Positions 25,391 through 35,901 of a stretch of DNA of 43,885 nt are shown one piece after another. The notes beneath the pieces were generated by a model. It saw only the letters and a program-made list of their open reading frames with translations. It had not been told where the DNA came from and did no database searches. The DNA is from Comamonas phosphati (GTDB taxonomy: Bacteria; Pseudomonadota; Gammaproteobacteria; Burkholderiales; Burkholderiaceae_C). The translations under genes and the position numbers were made by a program. The stretch spans positions 1 through 43,885 of the forward strand of contig NZ_BMEU01000030.1 of assembly GCF_014637085.1 (NCBI RefSeq), in the 5' to 3' direction. Numbering within the stretch: position 1 is the stretch's first letter; each line of letters opens with the position of its first letter.

Positions 25391-25405
25391 ATTCATGCTG
25401 GTGAT
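25391..25405 (+). promoter_or_regulatory. NahR/NagR binding site upstream of nagAa
   Basis: ATTCATGCTGGTGAT matches the published NahR consensus (ATTCACGCT-N2-TGAT) at all but one defined position. It lies 14 bp from the nagR start and about 88 bp before nagAa, suitable for salicylate-dependent activation of the operon and autoregulation of nagR. Confidence 0.8.
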
Positions 25406-25425
25406 TTTAACTATCAGACTTGATC

Positions 25426-25437
25426 TATAGCGCTATA
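25426..25437. promoter_or_regulatory. 12-bp perfect palindrome in the nagR-nagAa control region
   Basis: TATAGCGCTATA lies 20 bp downstream of the NahR box. It could supply promoter elements for nagAa (CTATAG or CTATAC as -10) or be a second protein site; the sequence alone does not decide. Confidence 0.4.
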
Positions 25438-25492
25438 CCGATCGACGCGCCAGAATCGCAGCCATTCGGAGACAACTGAAAAAAGAGCTTGC

Positions 25493-26479
25493 ATGGAACT
25501 GGTAGTAGAACCCCTCAATTTGCATCTGAACGCGGAGACCGGCAGCACCCTGCTTGACGTGCTCAGGTCCAACGAGGTCCCCATTTCTTATAGCTGCATG
25601 TCGGGCCGCTGCGGCACTTGCCGTTGCCGTGTGATTGCCGGCCATCTTCGCGATAACGGCCCCGAGACAGGGCGCCCGCAGGCAGGAAAGGGAACCTACG
25701 TTCTGGCCTGTCAGGCGGTTCTGACCGAAGACTGCACGATCGAGATTCCTGAATCTGACGAGATCGTGGTTCACCCGGCGCGCATCGTCAAGGGGACGGT
25801 CACAGCGATAGACGAAGCCACCCATGACATCCGGCGCCTGCGCATCAAACTGGCCAAACCGCTTGAGTTCAGCCCTGGCCAGTACGCAACGGTGCAGTTC
25901 ACGCCCGAATGCGTCCGCCCCTATTCGATGGCCGGGCTGCCTAGCGATGCGGAAATGGAGTTTCAGATTCGCGCGGTTCCGGGCGGGCATGTCAGCAACT
26001 ACGTTTTCAATGAACTGTCCGTAGGCGCTTCGGTGCGGATCAGCGGCCCCCTCGGAACGGCCTATCTGCGGCGCACGCACACCGGCCCCATGCTTTGTGT
26101 GGGGGGTGGAACAGGTCTGGCGCCCGTCCTTTCGATCGTTCGAGGCGCACTGGAAAGCGGGATGAGCAACCCCATCCATCTGTACTTCGGTGTGCGGAGC
26201 GAGCAGGACATCTATGACGAGGAACGCCTTCACGCATTGGCTGCAAGGTTTCCGAATCTCAAGGTGAATGTCGTTGTTGCAACAGGCCCTGCCGGCCCTG
26301 GTCGTCGATCCGGCCTGGTCACCGATCTGATCGGCCGTGACTTGCCCAATTTGGCGGGATGGCGCGCCTACCTGTGTGGCGCTCCGGCCATGGTCGAGGC
26401 CCTGAACCTGCTCGTTGCTCGCCTAGGCATAGTACCCGGGCACATCCATGCCGATGCGTTCTATCCCAGCGGCGTCTGA
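25493..26479 (+). CDS. nagAa: naphthalene dioxygenase / salicylate 5-hydroxylase ferredoxin reductase
   Basis: A 328-residue electron-transfer flavoprotein. The N-terminal plant-type 2Fe-2S domain has [13 protein letters not shown] (C-x4-C-x2-C) and a final Cys in VLACQ; the FAD-binding segment RPYSMAG and the NAD(P)-binding [17 protein letters not shown] follow. The length and end ([10 protein letters not shown]) match NagAa/NahAa. It feeds electrons from NAD(P)H to ferredoxin NagAb, shared by naphthalene dioxygenase and salicylate 5-hydroxylase. First gene of the operon. Confidence 0.95.
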   Translation: MELVVEPLNLHLNAETGSTLLDVLRSNEVPISYSCMSGRCGTCRCRVIAGHLRDNGPETGRPQAGKGTYVLACQAVLTEDCTIEIPESDEIVVHPARIVKGTVTAIDEATHDIRRLRIKLAKPLEFSPGQYATVQFTPECVRPYSMAGLPSDAEMEFQIRAVPGGHVSNYVFNELSVGASVRISGPLGTAYLRRTHTGPMLCVGGGTGLAPVLSIVRGALESGMSNPIHLYFGVRSEQDIYDEERLHALAARFPNLKVNVVVATGPAGPGRRSGLVTDLIGRDLPNLAGWRAYLCGAPAMVEALNLLVARLGIVPGHIHADAFYPSGV

Positions 26480-26524
26480 GCGAAGGCACCATGCGAACCC
26501 AATTCAACCCAAGGATACCAAGCC

Positions 26525-27796
26525 ATGAATGAACCCCAACGATTAAAACCCGTGTTTCCCCAAGATCCGAAATGGCCGGGCGAAGGTAGCAGCCGCGTTC
26601 CCTTCTGGGCCTACACCCGCGAAGACCTGTACAAGCGCGAATTGGAGCGCCTGTTCTATGCAAACCACTGGTGCTATGTAGGCCTGGAAGCCGAGATTCC
26701 GAATCCAGGCGACTTCAAGCGAACGGTGATCGGTGAGCGCTCGGTCATCATGGTGCGTGATCCGGATGGCGGCATCAACGTGGTGGAGAACGTCTGCGCC
26801 CACCGTGGCATGCGCTTTTGCCGCGAGCGCCACGGCAACGCCAAGGACTTCTTCTGCCCCTACCACCAGTGGAACTACAGCCTCAAGGGTGACCTGCAGG
26901 GCGTGCCCTTCCGCCGTGGCGTCAAGCAGGACGGCAAGGTCAACGGCGGCATGCCCAAGGACTTCAAACTCGAAGAACACGGCCTGACCAAGCTCAAGGT
27001 GGCCGCCCGAGGCGGTGCAGTGTTTGCCTCTTTCGACCACGATGTCGAGCCTTTCGAGGACTTCCTGGGCCCAACCATCCTGCACTACTTCGATCGCGTC
27101 TTCAATGGCCGCAAGCTCAAGATCCTGGGCTACCGCCGCCAGCGCATCCCGGGCAACTGGAAGCTGATGCAGGAGAACATCAAGGACCCCTACCACCCGG
27201 GCCTGCTGCACACCTGGTTCTCGACCTTCGGGCTCTGGCGCGCCGACAACAAGTCGGAACTGAAGATGGACGCCAAATTCCGCCACGCCGCGATGATCTC
27301 CACGCGCGGTCAGGGCGGCAAGAACGAGGAGGTCGTGTCCGGCGTGGACAGCTTCAAGGAGCAGATGAAGGTGAACGACCCGCGTCTGCTGGACATCGTG
27401 CCCGAGCCCTGGTGGGGCGGCCCGACCGCCGTGATGACCACGATCTTCCCCAGTGTGATCATCCAGCAGCAGGTCAACAGCGTATCGACCCGCCACATCC
27501 AGCCCAACGGTCACGGCTCCTTCGATTTCGTCTGGACCCACTTCGGCTTCGAGGACGACAACGAGGAGTGGACCCAGCGCCGCCTGATCCAGGCCAACCT
27601 GTTCGGGCCGGCGGGCTTCGTGTCGGCCGATGACGGCGAGGTGATCGAGTGGTCGCAGGAAGGCTTTGAGCAAAAACCGACGCACCGCACCGTGATCGAG
27701 ATGGGCGGTCACGAAATCGGCGACACGGACCACATGGTCACCGAGACGCTGATCCGCGGCATGTACGACTACTGGCGCAAGGTGATGGGGGAATAA
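26525..27796 (+). CDS. nagG: salicylate 5-hydroxylase large subunit
   Basis: A 423-residue Rieske oxygenase alpha subunit. Rieske ligands are in CAHRGMRFC and CPYHQW, and the mononuclear iron site is in [13 protein letters not shown]. Length and sequence match NagG, which with NagH converts salicylate to gentisate using NagAa and NagAb. Codons here are visibly more G/C-rich than in the downstream nagAb-nagJ block, which fits insertion of a hydroxylase module between nagAa and nagAb. Confidence 0.95.
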
Positions 27797-27798
27797 AC

Positions 27799-28284
27799 AT
27801 GGTCGACTTCAAAACCTATTTCGAACTGCTGAACCTGTACAGCGACTACGCCATGGTGTGCGACTCCGCCAATTGGGAGAAGTGGCCTGATTTCTTCATC
27901 GAGACCGGCACCTACCGCCTGCAGCCGCGCGAGAACTTTGAGCAGGGCCTGCCGCTGTGCCTGCTGGCGCTGGAGAGCAAGGCAATGATCCGCGACCGGG
28001 TGTACGGCGTCAAGGAAACCATGTACCACGACCCCTACTACCAGCGCCACATCGTGGGCACGCCGCGCGTGCTGTCAGTGGAGCGTGATGCGGACGGCGA
28101 GCGCATCACCGCCGAAGCCAGCTATGCCGTGATTCGCACCAAGTACGACGGCGATTCCACGATTTTCAACGCCGGCTATTACCGAGACGTGATCGTGCGC
28201 ACGCCCGAGGGCCTCAAGCTGAAGTCGCGCCTGTGCGTTTACGACAGCGAAATGATCCCCAACTCTGTGATCTATCCAATCTGA
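27799..28284 (+). CDS. nagH: salicylate 5-hydroxylase small subunit
   Basis: A 161-residue beta subunit of the Rieske oxygenase family ([26 protein letters not shown] at the N-terminus, [18 protein letters not shown] at the end). It gives structural support to NagG. It begins 2 bases after the nagG stop, so the pair is translated together. Confidence 0.94.
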
Positions 28285-28294
28285 GGCGACGCAC

Positions 28295-28609
28295 ATGACT
28301 CAGAACTGGATTGATGCAGCTTGTCTTGACGACATCCCTGAAGGCGATGTGGTCGGCGTCAAAGTTAACGGCAAGGAAATTGCGCTCTACGAGGTCGAGG
28401 GGGAGATTTATGCCACCGATAACCTGTGCACGCACGGCGCTGCGCGCATGAGCGATGGCTTTCTCGAAGGCCGGGAAATTGAATGCCCTCTGCACCAAGG
28501 TCGATTTGATGTCTGCACAGGCAAAGCCTTGTGCACCCCCCTGACAAAGGACATCAAAACCTACCCCGTCAAAATTGAAAACATGCGCGTGATGCTCAAA
28601 ATGGAGTAA
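28295..28609 (+). CDS. nagAb: naphthalene dioxygenase Rieske ferredoxin
   Basis: A 104-residue Rieske ferredoxin. The cluster ligands are Cys and His in [10 protein letters not shown] and in [10 protein letters not shown]. It shuttles electrons from NagAa to both terminal oxygenases of this operon. It starts 10 bases after nagH. An 86-base untranslated stretch without obvious structure follows before nagAc. Confidence 0.95.
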   Translation: MTQNWIDAACLDDIPEGDVVGVKVNGKEIALYEVEGEIYATDNLCTHGAARMSDGFLEGREIECPLHQGRFDVCTGKALCTPLTKDIKTYPVKIENMRVMLKME

Positions 28610-28695
28610 GACTGCTTTCAATCAGGAGGCTGAATTCGGACCAATCAACCAAACCATCCAATCCACCCATTAGCCAAAAAACGGAGACATTAATC

Positions 28696-30039
28696 ATGAT
28701 TTATGAAAATTTGGTGAGTGAAGCAGGGCTGACGCAAAAGCACCTGATTCATGGCGACAAAGAACTTTTCCAGCACGAATTGAAGACCATCTTCGCGCGA
28801 AACTGGCTTTTTCTGACCCATGACAGCTTGATTCCCTCCCCCGGCGACTATGTCACAGCCAAAATGGGTGTCGATGAAGTCATCGTCTCCCGCCAGAACG
28901 ATGGCTCGGTGCGAGCCTTTTTGAATGTTTGCCGTCACCGGGGCAAGACACTAGTTCACGCTGAAGCCGGAAATGCGAAAGGCTTTGTGTGCAGTTACCA
29001 CGGCTGGGGCTTTGGCTCCAACGGCGAACTGCAAAGCGTTCCCTTTGAAAAAGAGTTGTACGGCGATGCGATCAAAAAGAAATGCCTGGGCTTGAAAGAA
29101 GTCCCCCGCATCGAAAGCTTTCATGGCTTTATCTATGGCTGTTTTGATGCAGAAGCTCCCCCGCTCATCGATTATCTGGGTGATGCAGCCTGGTACCTGG
29201 AACCCATCTTCAAGCACTCTGGTGGCCTGGAACTTGTAGGCCCCCCCGGCAAAGTGGTGATTAAGGCCAACTGGAAGGCTCCTGCGGAAAACTTTGTAGG
29301 TGACGCCTACCACGTTGGTTGGACGCACGCAGCGTCTTTGCGCTCAGGGCAGTCGATATTTACTCCTCTTGCGGGCAACGCTATGCTTCCACCCGAAGGC
29401 GCGGGCTTGCAAATGACCAGCAAGTATGGCAGTGGAATGGGCGTATTGTGGGACGCCTACTCCGGTATCCACAGCGCTGATCTGGTTCCCGAAATGATGG
29501 CATTCGGCGGCGCAAAACAGGAAAAGCTCGCCAAAGAAATCGGCGATGTCCGGGCGCGGATTTACCGCAGCCATCTGAACTGCACGGTTTTCCCGAACAA
29601 CAGCATTTTGACCTGCTCCGGTGTCTTCAAGGTCTGGAACCCGATCGATGAAAACACGACCGAGGTTTGGACGTATGCCATCGTAGAAAAAGACATGCCT
29701 GAGGACTTAAAGCGTCGCTTGGCTGACGCGGTTCAGCGCACTTTCGGACCAGCAGGATTCTGGGAAAGCGACGACAACGACAACATGGAGACGGAGTCGC
29801 AAAATGCCAAGAAATACCAATCCAGCAACAGTGATCTGATTGCCAATTTGGGTTTCGGCAAGGACGTCTACGGCGACGAATGCTATCCGGGCGTCGTTGG
29901 CAAATCGGCAATCGGCGAAACCAGCTATCGCGGATTCTACCGTGCCTACCAGGCTCACATCAGCAGCTCCAATTGGGCCGAGTTCGAAAACACCTCCCGA
30001 AATTGGCACACCGAACTCACCAAGACGACTGATCGCTAA
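28696..30039 (+). CDS. nagAc: naphthalene 1,2-dioxygenase large subunit
   Basis: A 447-residue Rieske dioxygenase alpha subunit. Rieske ligands lie in CRHRGK and CSYHGW; the mononuclear iron site is in ENFVGDAYHVGWTH plus the Asp of WESDDND. The residue equivalent to Phe352 of naphthalene dioxygenase is Phe350 (RTFGPAG), the naphthalene-type side chain rather than one seen in nitroarene dioxygenases. It forms naphthalene cis-1,2-dihydrodiol. ATG 28696 follows ACGGAGAC. Confidence 0.95.
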   Translation: MIYENLVSEAGLTQKHLIHGDKELFQHELKTIFARNWLFLTHDSLIPSPGDYVTAKMGVDEVIVSRQNDGSVRAFLNVCRHRGKTLVHAEAGNAKGFVCSYHGWGFGSNGELQSVPFEKELYGDAIKKKCLGLKEVPRIESFHGFIYGCFDAEAPPLIDYLGDAAWYLEPIFKHSGGLELVGPPGKVVIKANWKAPAENFVGDAYHVGWTHAASLRSGQSIFTPLAGNAMLPPEGAGLQMTSKYGSGMGVLWDAYSGIHSADLVPEMMAFGGAKQEKLAKEIGDVRARIYRSHLNCTVFPNNSILTCSGVFKVWNPIDENTTEVWTYAIVEKDMPEDLKRRLADAVQRTFGPAGFWESDDNDNMETESQNAKKYQSSNSDLIANLGFGKDVYGDECYPGVVGKSAIGETSYRGFYRAYQAHISSSNWAEFENTSRNWHTELTKTTDR

Positions 30040-30053
30040 TCCAGGAGCCAATC

Positions 30054-30638
30054 ATGATGATCAATACCCAGGAAGACAAGCTGGTCTCCGCGCACGACGC
30101 CGAAGAATTTCACCGTTTCTTCATCGTACAAGATGATGCACTACTGCAAGAAGTCAACACGCTCCTGACCCGCGAAGCGCACCTGCTGGACATTCAGGCC
30201 TACAAAGCCTGGCTTGAACACTGCGTTGCCCCCGAGATCAAATACCAAGTGATCTCGCGAGAACTTCGCTCCACTTCCGAGCGTCGATACCAACTGAATG
30301 ATGCGGTGAATATCTACAACGAGAACTATCAACAGCTGAAAGTTCGAGTTGAACACCAGATGGATCCTCAGAACTGGGCCAACAGCCCGAAGATCCGCTT
30401 CACCCGCTTCGTCACCAATGTCACGGCGGCCAAGGACAAGAGCGCACCGGAAATGCTGCATGTGCGGTCCAACCTCATTCTCCATCGCGCCAGACGAGGA
30501 AACCAAGTTGACGTCTTCTATGCAACGCGTGAAGACAAATGGAAACGCATCGAAGGTGGTGGTATCCAACTGGTGGAACGTCTTGTGGACTACCCGGAGC
30601 GCATTCTCCAGACCCACAATCTGTTGACCTTCCTGTGA
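30054..30638 (+). CDS. nagAd: naphthalene 1,2-dioxygenase small subunit
   Basis: A 194-residue beta subunit of the alpha3beta3 naphthalene dioxygenase (EEFHRFFIVQDDALLQEVNTLL near the start, RILQTHNLLTFL at the end). It begins 14 bases after nagAc behind a CAGGAG site; ATG 30054 is followed at once by a second ATG (30057), which is an equally possible start. Confidence 0.95.
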   Translation: MMINTQEDKLVSAHDAEEFHRFFIVQDDALLQEVNTLLTREAHLLDIQAYKAWLEHCVAPEIKYQVISRELRSTSERRYQLNDAVNIYNENYQQLKVRVEHQMDPQNWANSPKIRFTRFVTNVTAAKDKSAPEMLHVRSNLILHRARRGNQVDVFYATREDKWKRIEGGGIQLVERLVDYPERILQTHNLLTFL

Positions 30639-30701
30639 ACCCTGGGGATGCCTGCCTTGATGGCGGTCATCCTTGATTGTTTTAAACGGAAATTTATTGA
30701 C

Positions 30702-31481
30702 ATGAGCACACAGCAAGTTATTGCCATTACTGGAGCCGGCTCGGGCATCGGGCTGGAACTGGTTCGATCCTTCAAAGCAGCTGGCTATTGCGTGTCCGCA
30801 CTTGTTCGCAATGAGGAACAAGAGGCGGGTCTTCGCAGTGAATTCAAAGATGCCATTGAGATCGTGGCGGGCGATGTCCGTGATCACGCCACCAATGAAA
30901 AGCTGGTCAACAAGGCGATCGCCAGGTTCGGACACCTCGACTGCTTCATCGGAAATGCCGGGATATGGGATTACATGCTGGGCGTCGACGAGCCATGGGA
31001 GAAATTATCCGGCAGTTTCGAGGAGATATTTGATATCAACGTCAAAAGCTATTTCAGCGGCATCAGCGCGGCCTTGCCGGAACTCAAAAAAACGAACGGA
31101 TCGGTCGTAGTGACGGCTTCCGTTTCTTCCTATGCGGCCGGCGGCGGCGGCTCTTGCTACATTGCCAGCAAGCATGCAGTGCTGGGCATGGTCAAGGCGT
31201 TGGCCTACGAATTGGCCCCGCACATCCGGGTCAATGGCGTTGCGCCAGGTGGTACGGTCACTTCTTTGGCGGGGCCGGCAAGCGCCGGTTTCGACAAAAC
31301 CAAAATGAAAGACATGCCCGGCATCGATGACATGATCAAGGGCCTGACCCCCTTGGGGTTCGCAGCAAGGCCCGAGGACGTGGTGGCACCGTATCTTTTG
31401 CTGGCCTCCCGGGAACAAGGGAAGTTCATCACTGGCACCGTAATCGGCATTGATGGCGGCATGGCGCTCGGCCGAAAGTGA
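30702..31481 (+). CDS. nagB: naphthalene cis-dihydrodiol dehydrogenase
   Basis: A 259-residue short-chain dehydrogenase. The NAD-binding motif is GAGSGIGLE (about residues 10-18), GNAGIWDYM follows, and the catalytic Ser, Tyr and Lys are in TASVSSYAAGGGGSCYIASKHA. It oxidises the cis-dihydrodiol to 1,2-dihydroxynaphthalene. The frame is open from 30648, but the conserved N-terminus starts at ATG 30702. Confidence 0.94.
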   Translation: MSTQQVIAITGAGSGIGLELVRSFKAAGYCVSALVRNEEQEAGLRSEFKDAIEIVAGDVRDHATNEKLVNKAIARFGHLDCFIGNAGIWDYMLGVDEPWEKLSGSFEEIFDINVKSYFSGISAALPELKKTNGSVVVTASVSSYAAGGGGSCYIASKHAVLGMVKALAYELAPHIRVNGVAPGGTVTSLAGPASAGFDKTKMKDMPGIDDMIKGLTPLGFAARPEDVVAPYLLLASREQGKFITGTVIGIDGGMALGRK

Positions 31482-31529
31482 ATTTTCAATCAAATTAGAT
31501 TTTTCAACCCCATTCCCAGGAGACAACCC

Positions 31530-32981
31530 ATGAAGACGAAATTGTTTATCAACAACACCTGGAGCGCTTCGAGTGACAAAAAGTCATTTGATCGCAAGCA
31601 CCCTGTCAGTGGCGAGGTCGTGACCCAATGCGCGAACGCCACGGTGGACGATGCGGTCAATGCGGCTCGAGCCGCTCAAGAGGCGTTCAAATCTTGGAAG
31701 GCCGTTGGGCCTTCGGAGCGGCGGCGCCTTCTTTTGAAGGTGGCAGACGTCATGGAGAGCAAAACGCCCGAGTTCATCGAAGTGATGGCCAAGGAAGTGG
31801 GAGCCTCCGCGCTGTGGGCGGGGTTCAACGTGCACCTGTCGGCCAATGTATTCCGGGAAGCCGCCTCACTAGCCACCCAAATTCAAGGCGAAACCATTCC
31901 GACGGACAAGCCTGACACCCTGTCGATGACGCTGCGTCAGCCGGTTGGCCCCATCTTGAGCATCGCTCCCTGGAACGGCACCGCCGTGCTCGCGGCGCGG
32001 GCCATCGCTTATCCGCTGGTCTGCGGCAATACCGTTGTGTTCAAAGGCTCCGAGTTCAGCCCCGGCACGCACGCTTTGATCACCAAGTGCCTGCAGGAGG
32101 CCGGCCTGCCTGCTGGCGTGCTCAATTATCTGAACTCCTCCCCGGACCGGTCGCCCGATATTGCAGATGCGCTGATTTCGTCTAAAGAGATTCGTCGCAT
32201 CAACTTCACGGGCTCCACTCGCGTGGGGCGCATCATCGCCCAGAAATCGGCCCAGCATCTCAAGCGTTGCTTGCTGGAGTTGGGCGGCAAGTCCCCGCTG
32301 ATCGTTCTGGACGACGCGGACATCGACGCGGCGGTCAAGGCAGCGGTGTTTGGCAGTTTCCTGTTCCAAGGCCAGATCTGCATGTCCACCGAACGCCTGG
32401 TGGTCGACGAGAAGATCGCGGACGAATTTGTCGCGAAGTTCGTCGAGAAAACCAAGAAGTTGAGTGCAGGCGATCCGTGCGTGACCGGGGACTGCGTCAT
32501 TGGTCCGATGGTGTCGTCCAACTCGGGGGACCGGATCAATGGCCTGTTGAAAGATGCCATCGACAAGGGTGCCAAGGTCGTGTGCGGTGGTATGGCCGAG
32601 GGTGCGGTCATGCCCGCCACGATCCTGGACCACGTGACAGCCGACATGCAGATCTACGATGAGGAAACCTTCGGTCCCATCACCGTGGTTATCCGTTGCA
32701 AGGGCGAAGCAGACGCCATCCGCATTGCCAATGACAGCGCCTACGGCCTGTCATCGGGCGTGTTTGGCCGGGACGTGAACCGGGCTCTGCGCGTGGGCAT
32801 GGCGATCGAATACGGCTCGGTCCATATCAACGGGTCTACCGTGCAGACCGAGGCGCAGGCGCCTTATGGCGGCACAAAGGCCACCGGTTATGGCCGCTTC
32901 GATGGACGCGCGGTGATCGACGAGTTCACGGAGCTCAAATGGCTAACCATTGAACCGTTCGAACAGCAGTATCCCTTCTAA
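31530..32981 (+). CDS. nagF: salicylaldehyde dehydrogenase
   Basis: A 483-residue aldehyde dehydrogenase. The general-base Glu is in LELGGKSPL, the nucleophile is Cys284 in GQICMSTERL, and the NAD-binding GSTRVGR segment precedes them. It converts salicylaldehyde from the NagE reaction to salicylate. It has its own AGGAGAC site. Confidence 0.95.
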   Translation: MKTKLFINNTWSASSDKKSFDRKHPVSGEVVTQCANATVDDAVNAARAAQEAFKSWKAVGPSERRRLLLKVADVMESKTPEFIEVMAKEVGASALWAGFNVHLSANVFREAASLATQIQGETIPTDKPDTLSMTLRQPVGPILSIAPWNGTAVLAARAIAYPLVCGNTVVFKGSEFSPGTHALITKCLQEAGLPAGVLNYLNSSPDRSPDIADALISSKEIRRINFTGSTRVGRIIAQKSAQHLKRCLLELGGKSPLIVLDDADIDAAVKAAVFGSFLFQGQICMSTERLVVDEKIADEFVAKFVEKTKKLSAGDPCVTGDCVIGPMVSSNSGDRINGLLKDAIDKGAKVVCGGMAEGAVMPATILDHVTADMQIYDEETFGPITVVIRCKGEADAIRIANDSAYGLSSGVFGRDVNRALRVGMAIEYGSVHINGSTVQTEAQAPYGGTKATGYGRFDGRAVIDEFTELKWLTIEPFEQQYPF

Positions 32982-33006
32982 GCCGAAGCAACAAAGGAGT
33001 TAAACC

Positions 33007-33915
33007 ATGAGCAAGCAAGCAGCAGTCATTGAACTAGGATACATGGGCATTTCGGTCAAGGATCCCGCAGCGTGGAAATCCTTTGCCGCGAACATGCTGG
33101 GGCTTCAAGTCCTCGATGAAGGTGACAAGGACCGCTTCTATCTGCGAATGGACAATTGGCACCACAGAATCGTGGTCCATCACAATGGTCAAGATGACCT
33201 TGAATACTTGGGTTGGCGTGTCTCCGGTCAACCGGAATTCGATGCATTGGGCCAAAAGCTCCAGGACGCAGGCTACAAAGTCCGCGTGTGCGACAAAGCC
33301 GAAGCACAAGAACGGATGGTGCTGGGCCTGATGAAGACAGAAGATCCGGGGGGCAACCCGACCGAGATTTTCTGGGGACCCCGGATTGACCTGAACAACC
33401 CCTTCCATCCCGGTCGTCCCTTGCACGGGAAATTTCTAACCGGTGATCAGGGCCTGGGCCACTGCATCGTGCGTCAGAACGATGTTGAAGCGGCACGTAA
33501 GTTCTATAGCTTGCTGGGATTTCGTGGAGATGTCGAGTACCGCCTTCCTTTGCCCAACGGCATGACGGCTGAGTTGACGTTCATGCATTGCAATGCTCGC
33601 GATCATTCCATCGCTTTCGGTGCAATGCCTGCGGCCAAGCGCCTCAATCATCTGATGATTGAATACACTCATATCGAAGATTTGGGTTGCACACACCAGC
33701 TTTTCACGAAGGAAAAGATTGACATTGCCTTGCAATTGGGCATCCATTCCAACGATAAGGCGCTGACGTTCTACGGGGCAACACCTTCCGGCTGGCTGAT
33801 AGAACCTGGGTGGCGAGGCGCCCCCGCCATTGCTGAATCGGAATATTACGTCGGCGACATTTTCGGCCACACCATCGAGGCCACCGGTTATGGATTGGAC
33901 GTCAAACTGAGCTAG
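33007..33915 (+). CDS. nagC: 1,2-dihydroxynaphthalene dioxygenase (extradiol)
   Basis: A 302-residue vicinal-oxygen-chelate extradiol dioxygenase. The Fe(II) ligands are His152 (GHCIVRQND), His215 (LNHLMIEY) and Glu266 (LIEPGW). It cleaves 1,2-dihydroxynaphthalene to 2-hydroxychromene-2-carboxylate. A terminator-like hairpin follows its stop. Confidence 0.95.
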   Translation: MSKQAAVIELGYMGISVKDPAAWKSFAANMLGLQVLDEGDKDRFYLRMDNWHHRIVVHHNGQDDLEYLGWRVSGQPEFDALGQKLQDAGYKVRVCDKAEAQERMVLGLMKTEDPGGNPTEIFWGPRIDLNNPFHPGRPLHGKFLTGDQGLGHCIVRQNDVEAARKFYSLLGFRGDVEYRLPLPNGMTAELTFMHCNARDHSIAFGAMPAAKRLNHLMIEYTHIEDLGCTHQLFTKEKIDIALQLGIHSNDKALTFYGATPSGWLIEPGWRGAPAIAESEYYVGDIFGHTIEATGYGLDVKLS

Positions 33916-33921
33916 CCATGT

Positions 33922-33951
33922 AACAGATGCGAAATCGATCGCATCTGTTTT
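33922..33951 (+). terminator. terminator-like hairpin between nagC and nagQ
   Basis: AACAGATGCGA and TCGCATCTGTT form a perfect 11-bp stem with a 6-base loop, ending in TTTT. Since six more collinear catabolic genes follow, it is probably an attenuator or mRNA-processing element rather than the operon end. Confidence 0.6.
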
Positions 33952-33985
33952 CCCCATTCAGTTCCATATAAAAAAAAAGGAGACA

Positions 33986-34624
33986 ATGATGATCAAAGAA
34001 GCCATTTCCCTCGCAGGACTTGGGATGCTGATGCTCAGCACCGCATATGCCGAGGATTCCCGTTGGTCATATCGCATCGGCGCCACCAACGTAGCCTTCG
34101 ATGCGAGCGCCAAAGTTTCGATTGACGGAACAAGGGTGCCGGGTGGAAGCGCTGACGCCAGTGACAACAACGCTTTGACATTTGACTTCGGTTACATCAT
34201 TAACGATAACTGGAACGCGCGATTAATTGTTGGCATTCCACCCACCACAAAAGTGACAGGCGCAGGCACGCTGCCTCCGATTTTGCTCGGTCGTGTTCAA
34301 TATGCTCCTGCGGTTTTGTCGGCGACCTACAACCTGCCGCAGATGGGATTGATTCGCCCGTACGTGGGGGCGGGGATCAACTACACCCGAATTCTGAAAA
34401 GCAAAGATGCCAATCTGACCTCATTCGATGCAGATCATGCGTGGGCACCTGTGCTCCACATCGGCGCGGAAGCCGACATCAACCGCGACTGGTTTGTCAG
34501 CTTTGATCTCCGCAAACTTTATTTGAAAACAGATGCATCTGGGTTTCTTGGCCCGCAAGTCGCCACGGCCCGCGTAACATTGAATCCGTTGTTGACCTCG
34601 ATTGCGATTGGTCGGAGATTTTGA
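33986..34624 (+). CDS. nagQ: OmpW-family outer membrane protein
   Basis: A 212-residue OmpW-like beta-barrel precursor. It has a signal peptide (about residues 1-22, ending TAYAED), alternating amphipathic strands, GAGINYT in the family's middle region, and a terminal Phe (IGRRF) as usual for outer-membrane insertion. It sits where nagQ lies in the U2-type operon. Entry of hydrophobic substrate across the outer membrane is the likely role, by analogy with OmpW and AlkL. Confidence 0.82.
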   Translation: MMIKEAISLAGLGMLMLSTAYAEDSRWSYRIGATNVAFDASAKVSIDGTRVPGGSADASDNNALTFDFGYIINDNWNARLIVGIPPTTKVTGAGTLPPILLGRVQYAPAVLSATYNLPQMGLIRPYVGAGINYTRILKSKDANLTSFDADHAWAPVLHIGAEADINRDWFVSFDLRKLYLKTDASGFLGPQVATARVTLNPLLTSIAIGRRF

Positions 34625-34681
34625 TCGGCCCACTTTGATTCCCAAGTTCTATTTACACCACCATTTTTAAAGGATATTTGA

Positions 34682-35719
34682 ATGACAAGAAAGACCAGCA
34701 AAGCGACGCGCCTGACTGCAGAGGATATTCAAGGCGCATGGGTCATTATGCCGACCCCGTCCACGCCGGATGCCTCGGACTGGCGCAGCACGCACACGGT
34801 TGATCTCGACGAGACGGCCCGGATTGTCGAGGAGTTGATTGCGGCCGGCGTCAATGGCATTCTGAGCCACGGCACCTTTGGCGAATGCGCGACGCTGACG
34901 TGGGAGGAGAAGCGGGATTTTGTTTCAACGGTCGTCGAAACCGCCCGTGGTCGAGTGCCCTACTTCTGCGGCACAACAGCCTTGAATACCCGTGAAGTTA
35001 TACGCCAGACCCGCGAAGTGATGGACATTGGTGCCCAAGGAACCATGCTCGGCGTGCCGATGTGGGTGAAGATGGATCTGCCCACCGCCGTGCAGTTTTA
35101 TCGCGATGTGGCGGAAGCGGTGCCAGATGCTGCCATCGCTGTTTATGCCAACCCGGAGGCTTTCAAATTTGATTTTCCTCGCCCGTTTTGGGCCGAAATG
35201 TCCAAAATCCCGCAGGTTGTCACAGCCAAGTACTTGGGCATCGGGATGCTGGACTTGGATCTGAAATTGGCCCCAAATATTCGCTTCCTTCCGCATGAGG
35301 ATGACTACTACGCTGCGGCCCGGATCAATCCCGAGCGCATGACTGCTTTCTGGTCTAGCGGTTCCATGTGCGGCCCAGCGACCGCCCTTGTGCTGCGCGA
35401 TGAGGTGGTAAAGGCCAAAAATACAGGTGATTGGGCCAAGGCCAAGGCTATTTCAGATGACATGCGCGCAGCCGATGCCACACTGTTTCCACGCGGCGAT
35501 TTCTCGGAATTCTCAAAATACAACATTGGCCTCGAAAAAGCACGAATGGACGAGGCCGGCTGGCTCAAGGCGGGGCCGTGCCGGCCACCCTATACGCTGG
35601 TTCCCGACGAATACCTTGCAGGTGCCCGAAAATCAGGCAAGGCCTGGGCCGCACTGCATACCAAGTATGCCAAGGAATTGAGGAAAACCAAAACGGCAAC
35701 CAACTCGAAAAAGAAGTAA
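34682..35719 (+). CDS. nagE: trans-o-hydroxybenzylidenepyruvate hydratase-aldolase
   Basis: A 345-residue DapA-family class I aldolase. The Schiff-base lysine is Lys183 in VVTAKYLG, and [19 protein letters not shown] is the characteristic N-terminal segment. It splits trans-o-hydroxybenzylidenepyruvate to salicylaldehyde and pyruvate. AAGGATATTTGA precedes ATG 34682. Confidence 0.94.
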   Translation: MTRKTSKATRLTAEDIQGAWVIMPTPSTPDASDWRSTHTVDLDETARIVEELIAAGVNGILSHGTFGECATLTWEEKRDFVSTVVETARGRVPYFCGTTALNTREVIRQTREVMDIGAQGTMLGVPMWVKMDLPTAVQFYRDVAEAVPDAAIAVYANPEAFKFDFPRPFWAEMSKIPQVVTAKYLGIGMLDLDLKLAPNIRFLPHEDDYYAAARINPERMTAFWSSGSMCGPATALVLRDEVVKAKNTGDWAKAKAISDDMRAADATLFPRGDFSEFSKYNIGLEKARMDEAGWLKAGPCRPPYTLVPDEYLAGARKSGKAWAALHTKYAKELRKTKTATNSKKK

Positions 35720-35745
35720 GTCCAGGCCCTGAGTCAGACATCTCC

Positions 35746-35766
35746 GATCAGCACAACCTGCTGATC
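35746..35766 (+). other. hairpin in the nagE-nagD gap
   Basis: GATCAGCA and TGCTGATC form a perfect 8-bp stem with a 5-base loop, followed by GGAGGTTTTC. The 182-bp gap holds no gene. The T run is short, so it may be a weak terminator or processing site. Confidence 0.45.
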
Positions 35767-35901
35767 TGGAGGTTTTCTGGATTAGTGCAGTCGGCGAGTT
35801 AAAAATATGCCAGTACAGAGTGGAAGCGCCACAAGCGCAGGGTGCACCGATCGCCCTGAAGCAATCTCACACTATTGCCATCTTCTCTTTGTTGGGAGTG
35901 C

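Noticed and set aside
28696-30638. Nitroarene (nitrotoluene) dioxygenase instead of naphthalene dioxygenase
   Set aside because: The residue equivalent to Phe352 is Phe, and the flanking genes form a complete naphthalene-to-salicylate set.
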